Positions 24,458-33,703 of a stretch of 64,000 nucleotides of DNA are shown here, piece after piece. The notes under the pieces are model-generated. The model had not been told where the DNA came from. It saw only the letters and a list, made by a program, of their open reading frames with translations, and did not search any database. Source of the DNA: Fen-1058 sp964398185 (GTDB taxonomy: Bacteria; Chloroflexota; Anaerolineae; Fen-1058); assembly GCA_964398185.1 (NCBI GenBank), contig CAYNML010000005.1, forward strand, positions 1-64,000, in the 5' to 3' direction. How positions within the stretch are numbered: position 1 is the stretch's first letter; each line of letters opens with the position of its first letter. The translations under genes and the position numbers were made by a program.

Positions 24458-25084
24458 ATGGGCCATCTTCAACCGCAGATCGATAAACTCGCGCCGGTGG
24501 TGCAAGAGGCGCAGGCAAAGCTGCGCCAGATCGGTCGGACCTTCATTACCGATCGGAGCGGCGCAACACTCGATCGAGATGGCAATCTGCGCGTGGAATT
24601 CTTGCGCCGCGAGTATGTGATCGACCAGGCGGAGTGGACGATTGCGCGCGCGGAGGATGGCGCAGCGCCGCCGTCGATCGTGCAGAGCCTGCTTCTGACG
24701 TATCTGTATACCGCCGATGGGACGCCGCCAACCGATCGATGGGTGGGCTTCCGCGAGCTGCCGAACGGCCTGTTTTACGCGCAAGCGTTTCAGGGTTACA
24801 CCGGCGCCGCGCTCGTCCGCGAGCTCGGCGGCCATCTCGATCGGTTTAGACGAGCGAGTGAAAAACTCCAGGGAACGTTATTGCCCATCGGAGAGGCCGG
24901 GTATGCCTTTCAAGTGCTGCCGCGCCTGAAGCTGGCCGTGGTCATGTGGTCGGGCGATGATGAATTTCCGGCACAGGCTCAGGTGTTATTTCAAGAGAGT
25001 GCGCCGCACTATCTGATCACGGATGGGCTGGCGATTGTGGGCAGCCTCTTGATCGGGCAGATTGTGAAAGCCGCCGCGGCCTGA
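24458..25084 (+). CDS. DUF3786 domain-containing protein
   Basis: 208 residues. SLLLTYLYTADGTPPTDRWV, GFRELPNGLFYAQAFQGYTG and FQVLPRLKLAVVMWSGDDEF match DUF3786, a family found in anaerobes, often beside corrinoid or methyl-transfer genes. No reaction is known. The ATG at 24458 follows the upstream stop by 1 bp, with AAGGATGAG as binding site; a longer frame from 24398 is less likely. Confidence 0.8.
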   Translation: MGHLQPQIDKLAPVVQEAQAKLRQIGRTFITDRSGATLDRDGNLRVEFLRREYVIDQAEWTIARAEDGAAPPSIVQSLLLTYLYTADGTPPTDRWVGFRELPNGLFYAQAFQGYTGAALVRELGGHLDRFRRASEKLQGTLLPIGEAGYAFQVLPRLKLAVVMWSGDDEFPAQAQVLFQESAPHYLITDGLAIVGSLLIGQIVKAAAA

Positions 25085-25186
25085 GGTCTGTTTGAGGATC
25101 GTCAGGCATGTGGTATGACATCAGGGCGTGTTGAAGTCGGAAGAGCCAAGTAGGCTCACTCTGGAATCTAATCGAAGGAAGAAGCC

Positions 25187-26299
25187 GTGAGTGCAATCAC
25201 ACTGGGAACTCCCCTCATTGACCCCGCCGTACACCAGCGCTTTATGCGCCAGGCTGGCGCCATGTACGGCGTTGTCGTGGCGCTGGGCTTCGCAGTGTTT
25301 TTCTGGCTGCCCGATGCGTTGATGCTGCGCGATGCAAACTTTCAAGGGTGGTGGGTGAAGTTGGTGTTGGGCCTGCTGGTAACCATCCCGCTCATGGCGC
25401 TGATCGGCTGGCTGGCGGCCAGCGCGCGCTGGTCGGGCCTGAATGTGTTGATCTGGATCATCGGCGGCAGCTTGCTCGCATGGGTCGGCGGACATATCCA
25501 ATTTGAAGGGGTCAGCTGGCTGGCACGCCTGACGGATCTTTACCCGAGCGACCGCGTGATGTATGCGTTTTCCGAGTCGGCCGCCGCGTTTACTGGAACC
25601 AGCATGGTGGTGGGCGCGGGCGCCGGCCTGGTCATCGGCCTCATCGGGCTGGTGGCTGTAGAGCGCGCCTGGGATGCGTCCACGAGCCGGCACGGGTTCA
25701 GCCTTAAATCGATTGCCATGCTGGCGCTGTGCCTGCCGGCGCTGCTGGTGCTGGGCCTGTTGGCCGACTTCCAGATCAACTCCAGCACCCGCAGTGCTTT
25801 TACGGATGTGCGCCGCATCATCGCGCTGGTGAGCGATCCCAAGGCCGATCTGGTGCGCGCCAAATTGGCGCCCATGGCCCGGTATCGCGATCGTATGTCG
25901 CCAAACTACACGCTGCACTGGAACACCATCAACGACGAGCTCACGCGCCTCACGATCGATGTCGAGTTCGACAACGGCTTGCTGCTGCGCTGCCCGGTCA
26001 TGTTAGGCAGCGCCTATCTATGCACTGAGCTGAGCACCCAGCTGAACGACTGGATGCGCCAGTTGGTCACCGTTGAAGGCCAGGCCTGCGCCAAGTGCGC
26101 CCTGGATATTGATCCAGAGGTGCGGCGCTGGCTCATGACCACGGGACCGACTTGGGGCAGCCTGCAATCCATATCGTTGTTGCAGCATCACGGGGGCTGG
26201 TTGTACATGCGCGCCGAATTCGACAGTGAGCGGCGCATTGACTGCCGGTTTAGCGGCAGCCAACCGCTGACGGTTGATTTTTGCGCTGAAGCAAAATGA
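25187..26299 (+). CDS. Multi-pass membrane protein of unknown function
   Basis: 370 residues starting at GTG 25187 with AAGGAAG upstream. The N-terminal half has about five hydrophobic segments (approximately 25-45, 60-80, 90-110, 140-165, 180-205), and the C-terminal half is soluble, with a CxxC (GQACAKCALDID). I recognise no family. It stands between unrelated genes. Confidence 0.6.
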   Translation: MSAITLGTPLIDPAVHQRFMRQAGAMYGVVVALGFAVFFWLPDALMLRDANFQGWWVKLVLGLLVTIPLMALIGWLAASARWSGLNVLIWIIGGSLLAWVGGHIQFEGVSWLARLTDLYPSDRVMYAFSESAAAFTGTSMVVGAGAGLVIGLIGLVAVERAWDASTSRHGFSLKSIAMLALCLPALLVLGLLADFQINSSTRSAFTDVRRIIALVSDPKADLVRAKLAPMARYRDRMSPNYTLHWNTINDELTRLTIDVEFDNGLLLRCPVMLGSAYLCTELSTQLNDWMRQLVTVEGQACAKCALDIDPEVRRWLMTTGPTWGSLQSISLLQHHGGWLYMRAEFDSERRIDCRFSGSQPLTVDFCAEAK

Positions 26300-26612
26300 A
26301 CGGCGTCGTCTGCCGCTCGTGATCGACAGCGCAGCACTTGTCGCCGAAATGTCAGACAAATGACATGCGCGCCGCGCACTTTGGGAGGATAACAGAGGCG
26401 TCCTTTCACAACACTTTTCAAACAGACACACCTCGTTAGGCGAGGCGTCTGCGCAAGACACAGGCCATTGCCCCGAAACGTCGAGAGACGCCAAGGGGTA
26501 GACCAGGCAGGGTCGATAGAAGGCTTTGCTCAAAGTGGCTGGGAACTTTCCCTACGCTGCGCAGTGCCGAAGCTCAACCAGTGAGGCAATGATGCAGGAT
26601 GATATACGCCTG

Positions 26613-26645
26613 AGCCTCCCTGGTTTAACGCGGGGAGGCTTTCTG
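26613..26645 (+). terminator. Terminator- or attenuator-like hairpin
   Basis: AGCCTCCC (26613-26620) pairs with GGGAGGCT (26633-26640) across a 12-base loop and runs into TTTCT. It lies at the end of the structured region and 26 bp before the small ORF at 26671. Confidence 0.5.
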
Positions 26646-26670
26646 CTTGTCGCGGAAAGGAGGTGATCGC

Positions 26671-26778
26671 ATGGACGCCGCTGCGCATACGCACAAACTC
26701 TTTTACGACCACTGGCTCGATCTCGCGCCGATCGAGCGGAGCTCACGTCTGCGCGATGACCTCAGTGTAACCACGTAG
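26671..26778 (+). CDS. Possible 35-residue leader peptide or small protein
   Basis: An ATG at 26671 is preceded by AAAGGAGGTGATC (26656-26668), an exact complement of the 16S rRNA 3' end, with ideal spacing. The ORF runs 35 codons (MDAAAHTHKLFYDHWLDLAP...) to TAG at 26778. No homology is recognised. Such a perfect site in front of a short ORF suggests real translation, perhaps as a leader for the permease gene 72 bp downstream. Confidence 0.4.
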   Translation: MDAAAHTHKLFYDHWLDLAPIERSSRLRDDLSVTT

Positions 26779-26850
26779 GCTCTTCTCCACCCGATCGGCC
26801 TGGGCGCCCCAACGCGCCAGTGATCTCATCCATTCACAGGCAGGCTGATC

Positions 26851-29106
26851 ATGTTCAACTTCATTTTCAAAAATCTCTTTCGCCGCAAGACGCGCACCCT
26901 GCTGACCGTGCTGGGCATCGCCGTGGGCGTGTCGATGATCGTGGCCTTGGGCGCCATCGGCGAGGGCATGCGCAGCGGTTACGCGTCGATGTTTGGCGGG
27001 AGCGGCGCGGACCTCACGGTGATGCAGGCAGGATCGTATGACATCACGATGAGCGGGGTAGACGAGCAGATGGTCGCAGACATCGCCGCCGTGCCGGGTG
27101 TCAAAGAGGCCACGGGGATGCTGGTGGGCAACGTCAACGCGCCAGGCGCGGCCTATTTCTTTATCTTTGGCTACGATCCGCAGGGCTTCGCGTTCGAACG
27201 ATTCCGCGTGGTCGAAGGTCAACCGTTGGGGCAGGCGCGCCGCGCGGCGGGCAGCCTGCGTGAGATCATGCTGGGCAAGCAGGCGGCTGAAGCGTTGAAG
27301 ATGAAAGTCGGCGATCTGATCCGCTTGACAGGCGGCACGTTCAAAGTGGTGGGTATTTACAGCAGCGGCGACGGCTTCGAAGACGCGGCCTCGATCGTGT
27401 CGTTGAGCGACGCCCAGCAGCTGCTGCAAAAGCAGCGCATGGTGGGCGCGGTGCAGGTGAAAGTGAAGGACCCGCGCGAAGTCGAAATGCTGCGCGCCGA
27501 GCTGGAAAAGAAGTTCCCGCGCTTGAGCGTCACGCAATCGGGCGACGTGGCCGATCAGGCGCAGATGGTGCAGTCCATTCAGGTCTTCGCGGTCATCATC
27601 GCGCTGCTGGCGCTGCTGGTCGGCGGCGTGGGCATGACCAACACCGTGATGATGAGCATGTTTGAGCGCACGCGCGAGATCGGCACGCTGCGCGCCATCG
27701 GCTGGCGGCGGCGGCGCGTGATGGCCATGATCTTCGGCGAGAGTTTGCTGCTGGGCTTGATCGGCGGCGCGATCGGATGTGCGATCGGCGCGGGCCTGGT
27801 GGCGCTGCTGGGCGCGAACTCGGCGGTGGGTTATTTGCAAGGCACGGTCACGCCGAATCTGATCGCGCTGGGACTGATCACCGCGATCGGGTTGGGGGCG
27901 ATCGGCGGTTTTTATCCCGCGTGGCGCGCGTCGAAGATGCTGCCCATCGAAGCGCTGCAATATCAGGGCGGCGCGGGCCAGGAATCGATCAGGAAGGTGA
28001 GCCGCGTGAAGTCCGAGACGCTGCGCGCACTGCAGCGCCGGCGCGGCCGCACGATCTTGACCATCACGGGGATCAGCATCGCGCTGGCGTCAATCGTCAT
28101 GCTGGGCAGCATCACCGACGGGATGATGGCAACCTTCAACGAGATGATGGTCAGCACGGACGTGGAACTGGTGGCGCGGCAGAAGGATGCCAGCGACATG
28201 GCGTACAGCGCCATCAGCGAGAAAGTGGGGCGACAGATCGCCGTCACGCCGGGCGTGGAAGCGGTCTCCGGCATGATGATCAATGCGGTGATCGTCGACG
28301 AGATGCCGTTCTTCCTGCTGTTCGGTTATGCGCCTCACGAACCGGCCATCAATCACTTCAAGATTGTGGAAGGGCGCGGGTTGCAGGGTAGTCGTGAAAT
28401 CATTCTGGGCCGCAAAGCACTGGAGGCGATGAAGACCCGCCTCGGCGAAGTGGTGCGGCTGGGCGAGGTGGGCTTTCGCGTGGTGGGCGTGTACGAAACC
28501 AGTGTGTCGTATGAAGCGAGCGCAGGCGTGATCGCGCTGCGGGATGCGCAGGCGCTGGCGGGGAAGCCGCGCCAGGTGACGATGTACGGCATCAAGGTGA
28601 AAGACCCGGCGCAAGCCGAAGCAATTCAACGACAACTGGAAGCCGCCCTGCCCGACGTGGCGGTCTCAATGGCCAGCGAGTTCGCAGAGAACCTGCCGGA
28701 CATGAAGAGCATGAATGTGATGATGGTGGGCATCGCCGTGCTGGCCATCATCGTGGGCGGCATCAGCATGATGAACACGATGATCATGAGCGTGTACGAG
28801 CGCACGCGCGAGATCGGCACGCTGCGCGCGGTGGGCTGGCGGCGGCGGCGCGTGCTGGGCATGGTGCTGAAGGAGTCGGTGGTGCTGAGCTTGCTGGGCA
28901 CGGCCGTCGGGTTTGTGAGCGCCATCGGGCTGTTGTGGCTGATGCAGTCCATGCCGCTGTGGGGCGATTTCATGACGATCGCGCTGTCGCCCAATCTGCT
29001 GGCGATGACGATGATCATCGCGCTGCTGCTGGGCGCGATCGGCGGCGTGTATCCCGCGTGGCGCGCGTCGAACCTCAGCCCGGTGGAAGCGTTGAGGTAC
29101 GAGTGA
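26851..29106 (+). CDS. FtsX/MacB-type ABC transporter permease with internal duplication
   Basis: 751 residues made of two similar halves (about 1-375 and 385-751). Each has an N-terminal membrane helix, a MacB-like extracytoplasmic domain and three C-terminal helices. The helix-entry motif ERTREIGTLRA-GWRRRRV occurs in both halves (near 270 and 645), as does IGG-YPAWRAS. This joins two FtsX subunits into one chain. With the HlyD-like lipoprotein and the ATPase downstream it would form a MacAB-like export or lipoprotein/peptide efflux system. Confidence 0.88.
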   Translation: MFNFIFKNLFRRKTRTLLTVLGIAVGVSMIVALGAIGEGMRSGYASMFGGSGADLTVMQAGSYDITMSGVDEQMVADIAAVPGVKEATGMLVGNVNAPGAAYFFIFGYDPQGFAFERFRVVEGQPLGQARRAAGSLREIMLGKQAAEALKMKVGDLIRLTGGTFKVVGIYSSGDGFEDAASIVSLSDAQQLLQKQRMVGAVQVKVKDPREVEMLRAELEKKFPRLSVTQSGDVADQAQMVQSIQVFAVIIALLALLVGGVGMTNTVMMSMFERTREIGTLRAIGWRRRRVMAMIFGESLLLGLIGGAIGCAIGAGLVALLGANSAVGYLQGTVTPNLIALGLITAIGLGAIGGFYPAWRASKMLPIEALQYQGGAGQESIRKVSRVKSETLRALQRRRGRTILTITGISIALASIVMLGSITDGMMATFNEMMVSTDVELVARQKDASDMAYSAISEKVGRQIAVTPGVEAVSGMMINAVIVDEMPFFLLFGYAPHEPAINHFKIVEGRGLQGSREIILGRKALEAMKTRLGEVVRLGEVGFRVVGVYETSVSYEASAGVIALRDAQALAGKPRQVTMYGIKVKDPAQAEAIQRQLEAALPDVAVSMASEFAENLPDMKSMNVMMVGIAVLAIIVGGISMMNTMIMSVYERTREIGTLRAVGWRRRRVLGMVLKESVVLSLLGTAVGFVSAIGLLWLMQSMPLWGDFMTIALSPNLLAMTMIIALLLGAIGGVYPAWRASNLSPVEALRYE

Positions 29107-29147
29107 TCGAGGACCAGTCAATGCCATTAAGTTAGACTCAATGCAAC

Positions 29148-29243
29148 GTCATGCCCGAGTGCCGTTATCGGGCATCCAGAGTATCGATCGGCACTTGTCG
29201 CTGTGTGGACACTGGATTCCCGCCAAAAGATCGCGGGAATGAC
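29148..29243. repeat. Composite two-hairpin repeat, reverse copy
   Basis: GTCATGCCCGA/TCGGGCATCCAG and CTGGATTCCCGCC/GCGGGAATGAC are the two modules of the element at 4108-4191 in opposite order and orientation. It lacks the 16-bp outer arms seen there. It lies just upstream of the second ICMT-like gene. Confidence 0.75.
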
Positions 29244-29270
29244 CACCGCCATACAAACAGGAGGTGTGCG

Positions 29271-29996
29271 ATGGCGACTTTACAACATACGCAAGCCGAT
29301 GCGCGCAAACCGCGCCTGGAACGATCGGGCGTCAACCGGATCGCACAGGTTTTGGTTTCCATCGTCATGATGGGCTTGGTGCTGTTCCTGTCGGCGGGAC
29401 GAATTGACTGGATCGCTGCGTGGATCTTTCTGGGAACGTACGCCCTCATGATTTTCACCGTGGGTATCTGGGTCGCGCGTAAGCATCCAGACGTGGTCAA
29501 CGAGCGCGGCAAGATCGCACGCCATGCCCGGTCGTGGGACAAGGTGTTGATGACGATCTACACCGTGATGCTGTTTGTCCTGCTCGGCGTGGCGGGCCTG
29601 GACGCAGGACGCTCTGGTTGGTCAACGATGCCGCTGGTGATGCAGATAGCGGGATACGTGGGTTTCCTGCTGGCGATGGCGGTAACGTACTGGGCGATGG
29701 CGAGCAATCCGTTCTTAGCGACCATCGTGCGCATTCAGGATGATCGCGGGCAGTACGTGGTCACGACGGGGCCTTATCGGTACGTGCGGCATCCGATGTA
29801 CGCCGCCATTCTGATCATGTGGCCCGGTGTTGCCTTGCTGCTCGGTTCGTGGTGGGCGCTGGTTCCGGCAGTGGTGATCGTGGTCGTGTTTGTGATCCGC
29901 ACGGCGCGGGAAGACAAAACATTGCAGGCCGAATTGCCCGGTTACGCCGATTATGCACAGCGCACACGTTATCGACTCGTTCCCGGTATCTGGTAG
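29271..29996 (+). CDS. ICMT-like membrane methyltransferase (second copy)
   Basis: 241 residues with five or six membrane helices and the ICMT signature TGPYRYVRHPMYAAILI and PGYADYAQRTRYRLVPGIW. It ends nearly identically to the gene at 3401-3994 but has a longer N-terminal half (extra helices, VARKHPDVVNERGKIARHAR). AGGAGG at 29259-29264 fixes the ATG at 29271. The substrate is unknown. It separates the permease from the other ABC-system genes. Confidence 0.85.
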   Translation: MATLQHTQADARKPRLERSGVNRIAQVLVSIVMMGLVLFLSAGRIDWIAAWIFLGTYALMIFTVGIWVARKHPDVVNERGKIARHARSWDKVLMTIYTVMLFVLLGVAGLDAGRSGWSTMPLVMQIAGYVGFLLAMAVTYWAMASNPFLATIVRIQDDRGQYVVTTGPYRYVRHPMYAAILIMWPGVALLLGSWWALVPAVVIVVVFVIRTAREDKTLQAELPGYADYAQRTRYRLVPGIW

Positions 29997-30056
29997 GAAC
30001 GCTCTGAAACCAAGCCACTGCGATGATTGAATCGCGTATTCCATGTGAGGTCTATC

Positions 30057-31259
30057 ATGAAGAAAATGTTCCTGGCTCTATCGATTCTGCTGGCCATCGT
30101 GCTAACAGCGTGCAGCGCAACGCCAACACCAACACCTGATGCGTCATACGCGGCGCAACCGCTGCCCGCGGTGGTTTCGGCGTCAGGTAAAGTGCTGCCG
30201 GAACAGTGGGCCAACTTGAGCTTCCGCACGGGCGGCCCCATTGTCGAGTTGAACGTGCAGAGCGGTGACACCGTCAAAGCCGGCGATCTGATCGCGCAGC
30301 TCGACGATGTCGATGCAAAGCTGGCAGTCGCGCAAGCGGAAGCGGCCTTGACGATGGCGCAAGCGCAGCTGGCGGAATTGAAAGCCGGTGCGCGCGCCGA
30401 GCAGATCGCGCAGGCCGAGCAGGCCGTGGCGCAAGCCGAAGCCGCGTGGCAGGGCGCGCAGGCGCAGTACGATCAATTGCGTTCGGGTGTGCGCGCGGCC
30501 GACATCGCCGCGGCGGAAGCGGCGCTGGCTCAAGCAGCAGCGCAACGCAAAGTGGCGCAAGACACTTACGACAAAGTCACGCAGTGTGTGAATGTGCCAG
30601 GGCGCGGCGAAGTGTGTCCCGGGCTGGGCACGCCGGAAGAGCAGGCGCGCGCGGCCTTGACTGCGGCGCAAGAAGCCCACAACGCGGCGCAGAAACGCGT
30701 CGATCAGTTGAAGGCCGGCGCAACGAAGAGCGAACTCGCCGCGGCCAGCGCCAACATCACTGCCGCCAAGGCACAGTGGGAACAGGTCAGAGCGCAACTC
30801 GATCTACTCAAGGCGGGCGCTTCGCCTGAGCAAATTGCCGTGGCCGAAGCGGGCGTGAAGCAGGCACAAGTGGCGCTTGATACAGCGAAAGCACAGTTGG
30901 ACAAGCTGCAGTTGATCGCGCCGTTCGCTGGCACGATCGGGACAGTGTACGTCCGATCGGGTGAGCTGGCGCAACCCGGCCAACCGATCGTCACACTCGG
31001 CAATCTCGGCACGCTCCGCGTGGAAACGACTGATCTCAGCGAGACCGACATCGCCCGCGTGAAAGAAGGACAGCCGGTCAACGTGACGTTCGACGCTCTG
31101 CCCGGCCAGACCATCACCGGCAAAGTGGTGCGCCTCGCGCCGATGTCGACGCCGGGGCAAAGCGCGGTGAACTACATCGTCACCGTGTCGCTGGACCAGA
31201 TCGATCCGGCGCTGCGCTGGGGCATGACGGCGTTTGTGGATGTGCAGGTGGGGCAGTGA
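30057..31259 (+). CDS. HlyD/MacA-family adaptor lipoprotein
   Basis: About 400 residues. A lipoprotein signal (MKKMFLALSILLAIVLTACS) is followed by a lipoyl/barrel-sandwich half (SASGKVLPEQWANLSFRTGG, VQSGDTVKAGDLIAQL). A long Ala/Gln-rich coiled coil (about 85-280) carries repeated AGA-blocks, then the second half-motif (LIAPFAGTIGTVYVRSGELA) and a beta-barrel domain. It links the ABC permease to the outside of the cell. The ATG at 30057 with GTGAGG is used; an upstream ATG at 30027 would bury the signal peptide. Confidence 0.88.
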   Translation: MKKMFLALSILLAIVLTACSATPTPTPDASYAAQPLPAVVSASGKVLPEQWANLSFRTGGPIVELNVQSGDTVKAGDLIAQLDDVDAKLAVAQAEAALTMAQAQLAELKAGARAEQIAQAEQAVAQAEAAWQGAQAQYDQLRSGVRAADIAAAEAALAQAAAQRKVAQDTYDKVTQCVNVPGRGEVCPGLGTPEEQARAALTAAQEAHNAAQKRVDQLKAGATKSELAAASANITAAKAQWEQVRAQLDLLKAGASPEQIAVAEAGVKQAQVALDTAKAQLDKLQLIAPFAGTIGTVYVRSGELAQPGQPIVTLGNLGTLRVETTDLSETDIARVKEGQPVNVTFDALPGQTITGKVVRLAPMSTPGQSAVNYIVTVSLDQIDPALRWGMTAFVDVQVGQ

Positions 31260-31278
31260 CAAGATGACACGCTGACAG

Positions 31279-31328
31279 GATGACAAGATGAACCGTGCTA
31301 ACGGATCATCTTGTCATCTGGTCATCTC
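31279..31328. repeat. 13-bp inverted repeat between hlyD-like and ABC ATPase genes
   Basis: GATGACAAGATGA (31279-31291) and TCATCTTGTCATC (31316-31328) form a perfect stem with a 24-base loop. More GATGAC/GTCATC words flank it. It may tune expression of the ATPase relative to the adaptor. Confidence 0.6.
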
Positions 31329-31356
31329 TTCATCCCGTCATGGATAGAGGTTTACT

Positions 31357-32211
31357 ATGACTGACAACAAAGTGATCGTGGAAGCAATTGAACTCACCAA
31401 GATCTACGGCAGCAACGGCGCGGAAGTGCATGCGCTGGATAACGTGAACTTCCGCATTCAGCAAGCCGAGTTCGTGGCCGTGATGGGGCCCAGCGGATCG
31501 GGCAAATCGACGCTGCTCAACATGATCGGCGCGCTGGACAAGCCAACCCGCGGCCAGGTGATCATTGACGGGCACGATATGGCGAAGCAGCACGACCTCG
31601 ACAGCTTCCGCGCGAAGACGGTGGGCTTCGTGTTCCAGATGCACAACCTGATCCCCACGCTGACGGCGATCGAAAACGTGATGGTGCCGATGCAGGGCCA
31701 GGGTGGCAGCGAGCGCGCGCATCGCAAGCGGGCAGAAGAGCTGCTGGACATGGTGGGCTTGAAGGGCCGCGGCCATCACTTGCCCGCGCAGTTGTCCGGC
31801 GGTCAACGCCAGAAGGTAGCGATTGCCCGCGCGCTGGCGAACAAGCCGGCCATCATCCTGGCCGACGAGCCGACGGGCAACCTCGACAGCGTCAGCGGCG
31901 ACGAAGTGCTGAACGTTTTCGAGACGCTGCACAGCGAGCACGACACGACCATCATGATCGTCACGCACGATCCGCGCGTGGCGCGGCGCACGCACCGCAT
32001 CCTGATGATGATGGATGGTAAAATCATCCATGAAGACATCGTGGGCGATGTGTACACCGAAGACCTGAAAGTGCTGGCGCGATCGGAACTGGGGCAGGCC
32101 GTGTTGCGCGGCACGCTCGGCGACACGCTGAGCGACGCGGAACGTGAAGTGATGCAGCAGGTGCTGATGCGCGTCATCCACGAAAACGGAATGCCGCAAC
32201 CGACAGCGTGA
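31357..32211 (+). CDS. ABC transporter ATP-binding protein (MacB/LolD type)
   Basis: 284 residues with all ABC motifs: Walker A GPSGSGKST, Q-loop VFQMHNLIP, signature LSGGQRQK, Walker B IILADEPTGNLD and the H-loop IVTHDPRV. This is the LolD/MacB class that powers FtsX-type permeases. A 55-residue C-terminal extension (after EDIVGDVYTEDLK) is unusual. It is the energy subunit for the permease and adaptor upstream. Confidence 0.92.
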   Translation: MTDNKVIVEAIELTKIYGSNGAEVHALDNVNFRIQQAEFVAVMGPSGSGKSTLLNMIGALDKPTRGQVIIDGHDMAKQHDLDSFRAKTVGFVFQMHNLIPTLTAIENVMVPMQGQGGSERAHRKRAEELLDMVGLKGRGHHLPAQLSGGQRQKVAIARALANKPAIILADEPTGNLDSVSGDEVLNVFETLHSEHDTTIMIVTHDPRVARRTHRILMMMDGKIIHEDIVGDVYTEDLKVLARSELGQAVLRGTLGDTLSDAEREVMQQVLMRVIHENGMPQPTA

Positions 32212-32212
32212 A

Positions 32213-32277
32213 CAGAAACCGGGTTTCTACATTCGAGATGGACGCGAAGTGTTAATGTGCAGAAACCCGGTTTCCTC
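32213..32277. repeat. GAAACCCGGTTTC repeat pair
   Basis: CAGAAACCGGGTTTCTACATTC is followed 36 bp later by CAGAAACCCGGTTTCC. The word CTACATTC-GAGATGGA matches the copy near 4050. Confidence 0.65.
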
Positions 32278-32290
32278 ATGGAGACAAGCC

Positions 32291-33511
32291 ATGCCCGATC
32301 CCAAGCGTGTTCTCATCCTCACCGCCGATGCCGGCTTCGGCCATCGCAGCGCGGCCAACGCCATCGCCGAAGCGCTGCAAGAAACGCACGGCGACGACTG
32401 CACGTATGAGATCGTCAACGTGCTGGACAATGAACACACGCCGCGTCCGCTGCGCGACAGCCAGTCGGATTACGATCGTATCGCGCGCGACATGCCGGAC
32501 GTGTACAAGTTCGGGTATGAAGCGACCGATGCCAACACTCCCGCGGCCATCATGGATCGCGGCTTGCAGGCCATGCTCTACAGCCCGATGCGCCGCTTGT
32601 TAATCGAGAAACAACCCGATGTCATCATCTCGACTTATCCGCTGTATCAGGCTCCGCTGGGCGCAGTGTTCGCGCTCACCAGGAAGTTCATCCCGCTGGT
32701 GACGGTGGTGACCGATCTGGTGACGGTGCATCAAATCTGGTTCAGCCCGTATCCCGATCTCACCGTGGCGCCGACCGAGGCCGTGCGTGAGTTAGCGATT
32801 GCCGCCAAAGTGCCCGCCGCGCAGATCGAGGTGATCGGCATCCCGGTGCATCCGCGCCTCTCGCAAGAGACGCGCGAGAAAGCGGCGATTCGCGCTGAGT
32901 TGGGGTGGGATCCTGATCTCACCACACTGCTCATCGTGGGCAGCAAACGCAGCAGCCTCTACGTCGATGTGGCGCACGTGCTCAATCATTCGGGCCTGCC
33001 CGTGCAATTGATCGTCGCCACGGGCGGCGATGAGGAACGCTACGAGGAATTGCAGAAGACCGAGTGGCATCGACCGGCGCACGTCTACAACTTCGTCAAG
33101 AACATGCCGACGATGATGCGCGCCGCCGACGCCATCGTCTGCAAAGCGGGCGGCTTGACGGTGACCGAATCGCTGGCGTGCGGCCTGCCCTTGATGTTGA
33201 CGGATGTGATCCCAGGGCAGGAAACAGGCAACGCCGAGTACGTGGTCAACGGCGGCGCAGGCGAGATGATCGACGAGCCATTGAAGGCATTGGAAACGGT
33301 GTGTCACTGGCTGCTCAACAATGGGCAACTGCTGGAAGAACGATCGATCAACGCCACAAAGTTAGGCCGACCGCGCGCGGCCTATGACATCGTCGAGCGC
33401 GCATGGGCGCTGGCACAGCGCGGGCCGATCGAGAAAGAGGCCGAGCAGATTTTGCTGCTGCCGAGATTGATCGAGATGTTCAAGCGGTTCGGGGTGAAGG
33501 TGGAAGAGTGA
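32291..33511 (+). CDS. MGDG synthase-type glycosyltransferase (GT28)
   Basis: 406 residues. The N-terminal MGDG_synth domain shows VLILTADAGFGHRSAANAIA and STYPLYQAPLGAVF; the C-terminal GT28 domain shows LLIVGSKRSSLY, FVKNMPTMMRAADAIVCKAG and GLTVTESLACGLPLML (nucleotide-sugar site). Family members add glucose or galactose to diacylglycerol to make glycolipids at the inner leaflet. The ATG at 32291 follows GGAGA. Confidence 0.88.
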   Translation: MPDPKRVLILTADAGFGHRSAANAIAEALQETHGDDCTYEIVNVLDNEHTPRPLRDSQSDYDRIARDMPDVYKFGYEATDANTPAAIMDRGLQAMLYSPMRRLLIEKQPDVIISTYPLYQAPLGAVFALTRKFIPLVTVVTDLVTVHQIWFSPYPDLTVAPTEAVRELAIAAKVPAAQIEVIGIPVHPRLSQETREKAAIRAELGWDPDLTTLLIVGSKRSSLYVDVAHVLNHSGLPVQLIVATGGDEERYEELQKTEWHRPAHVYNFVKNMPTMMRAADAIVCKAGGLTVTESLACGLPLMLTDVIPGQETGNAEYVVNGGAGEMIDEPLKALETVCHWLLNNGQLLEERSINATKLGRPRAAYDIVERAWALAQRGPIEKEAEQILLLPRLIEMFKRFGVKVEE

Positions 33512-33520
33512 CCGGTGCGC

Positions 33521-33697
33521 TCCCGGAAGACTACAACGGATTGAGGAAGCAGCGGATAAAATCCGTTTGATCCTCAATCCGTTGTTGTGTGGCTATGGCA
33601 GACCTGGCAGGTTTCCACGATCACTCTGGTCGAGCCTGCCAGCCTCACGCGCAATCAATCGAGCGTGGCCAATCGGCAGAGGAAAACCTGCCAGGTC
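33521..33697. repeat. Two palindromic repeats downstream of the glycosyltransferase
   Basis: First, CTCCCGGAAGACTACAACGG-type element with inverted partner CAATCCGTTGTTGTGTGG (about 33521-33590). Second, GACCTGGCAGGTTT (33601-33614) and AAACCTGCCAGGTC (33684-33697), a perfect 14-bp inverted repeat. The first family recurs at 34555-34607 and 39093-39290, the second near 34626-34640. Confidence 0.65.
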
Positions 33698-33703
33698 TTG
33701 TGC

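Larger units (their letters stand above)
26300..26850 (+). other. 551-bp gene-poor leader with several hairpins
   Basis: No convincing long ORF is present. The region instead contains nested inverted repeats. AGAC-ACCTCG pairs with CGAGG-GTCT (about 26424-26450). CCCC-GAAA-CGTC-GAGA-GACG-CCAA-GGGG forms a stem with an internal loop and a GNRA tetraloop (about 26471-26498). GACC/GGTC (about 26501-26514), CTTT/AAAG (about 26524-26535) and GGCCATT/AGTGGCT (about 26463-26540) could close a multi-branch structure. A terminator-like hairpin and a short ORF with a perfect ribosome site follow. It may be a cis-regulatory or free RNA; I could not assign it to a known class. Confidence 0.45.

Noticed and set aside
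26455..26640. c-di-GMP-I riboswitch or hammerhead ribozyme
   Set aside because: CACAGG and GACGC-AA words recall GEMM and CGAAACGTC recalls a hammerhead, but the conserved linker positions and the CUGAUGA core are absent.
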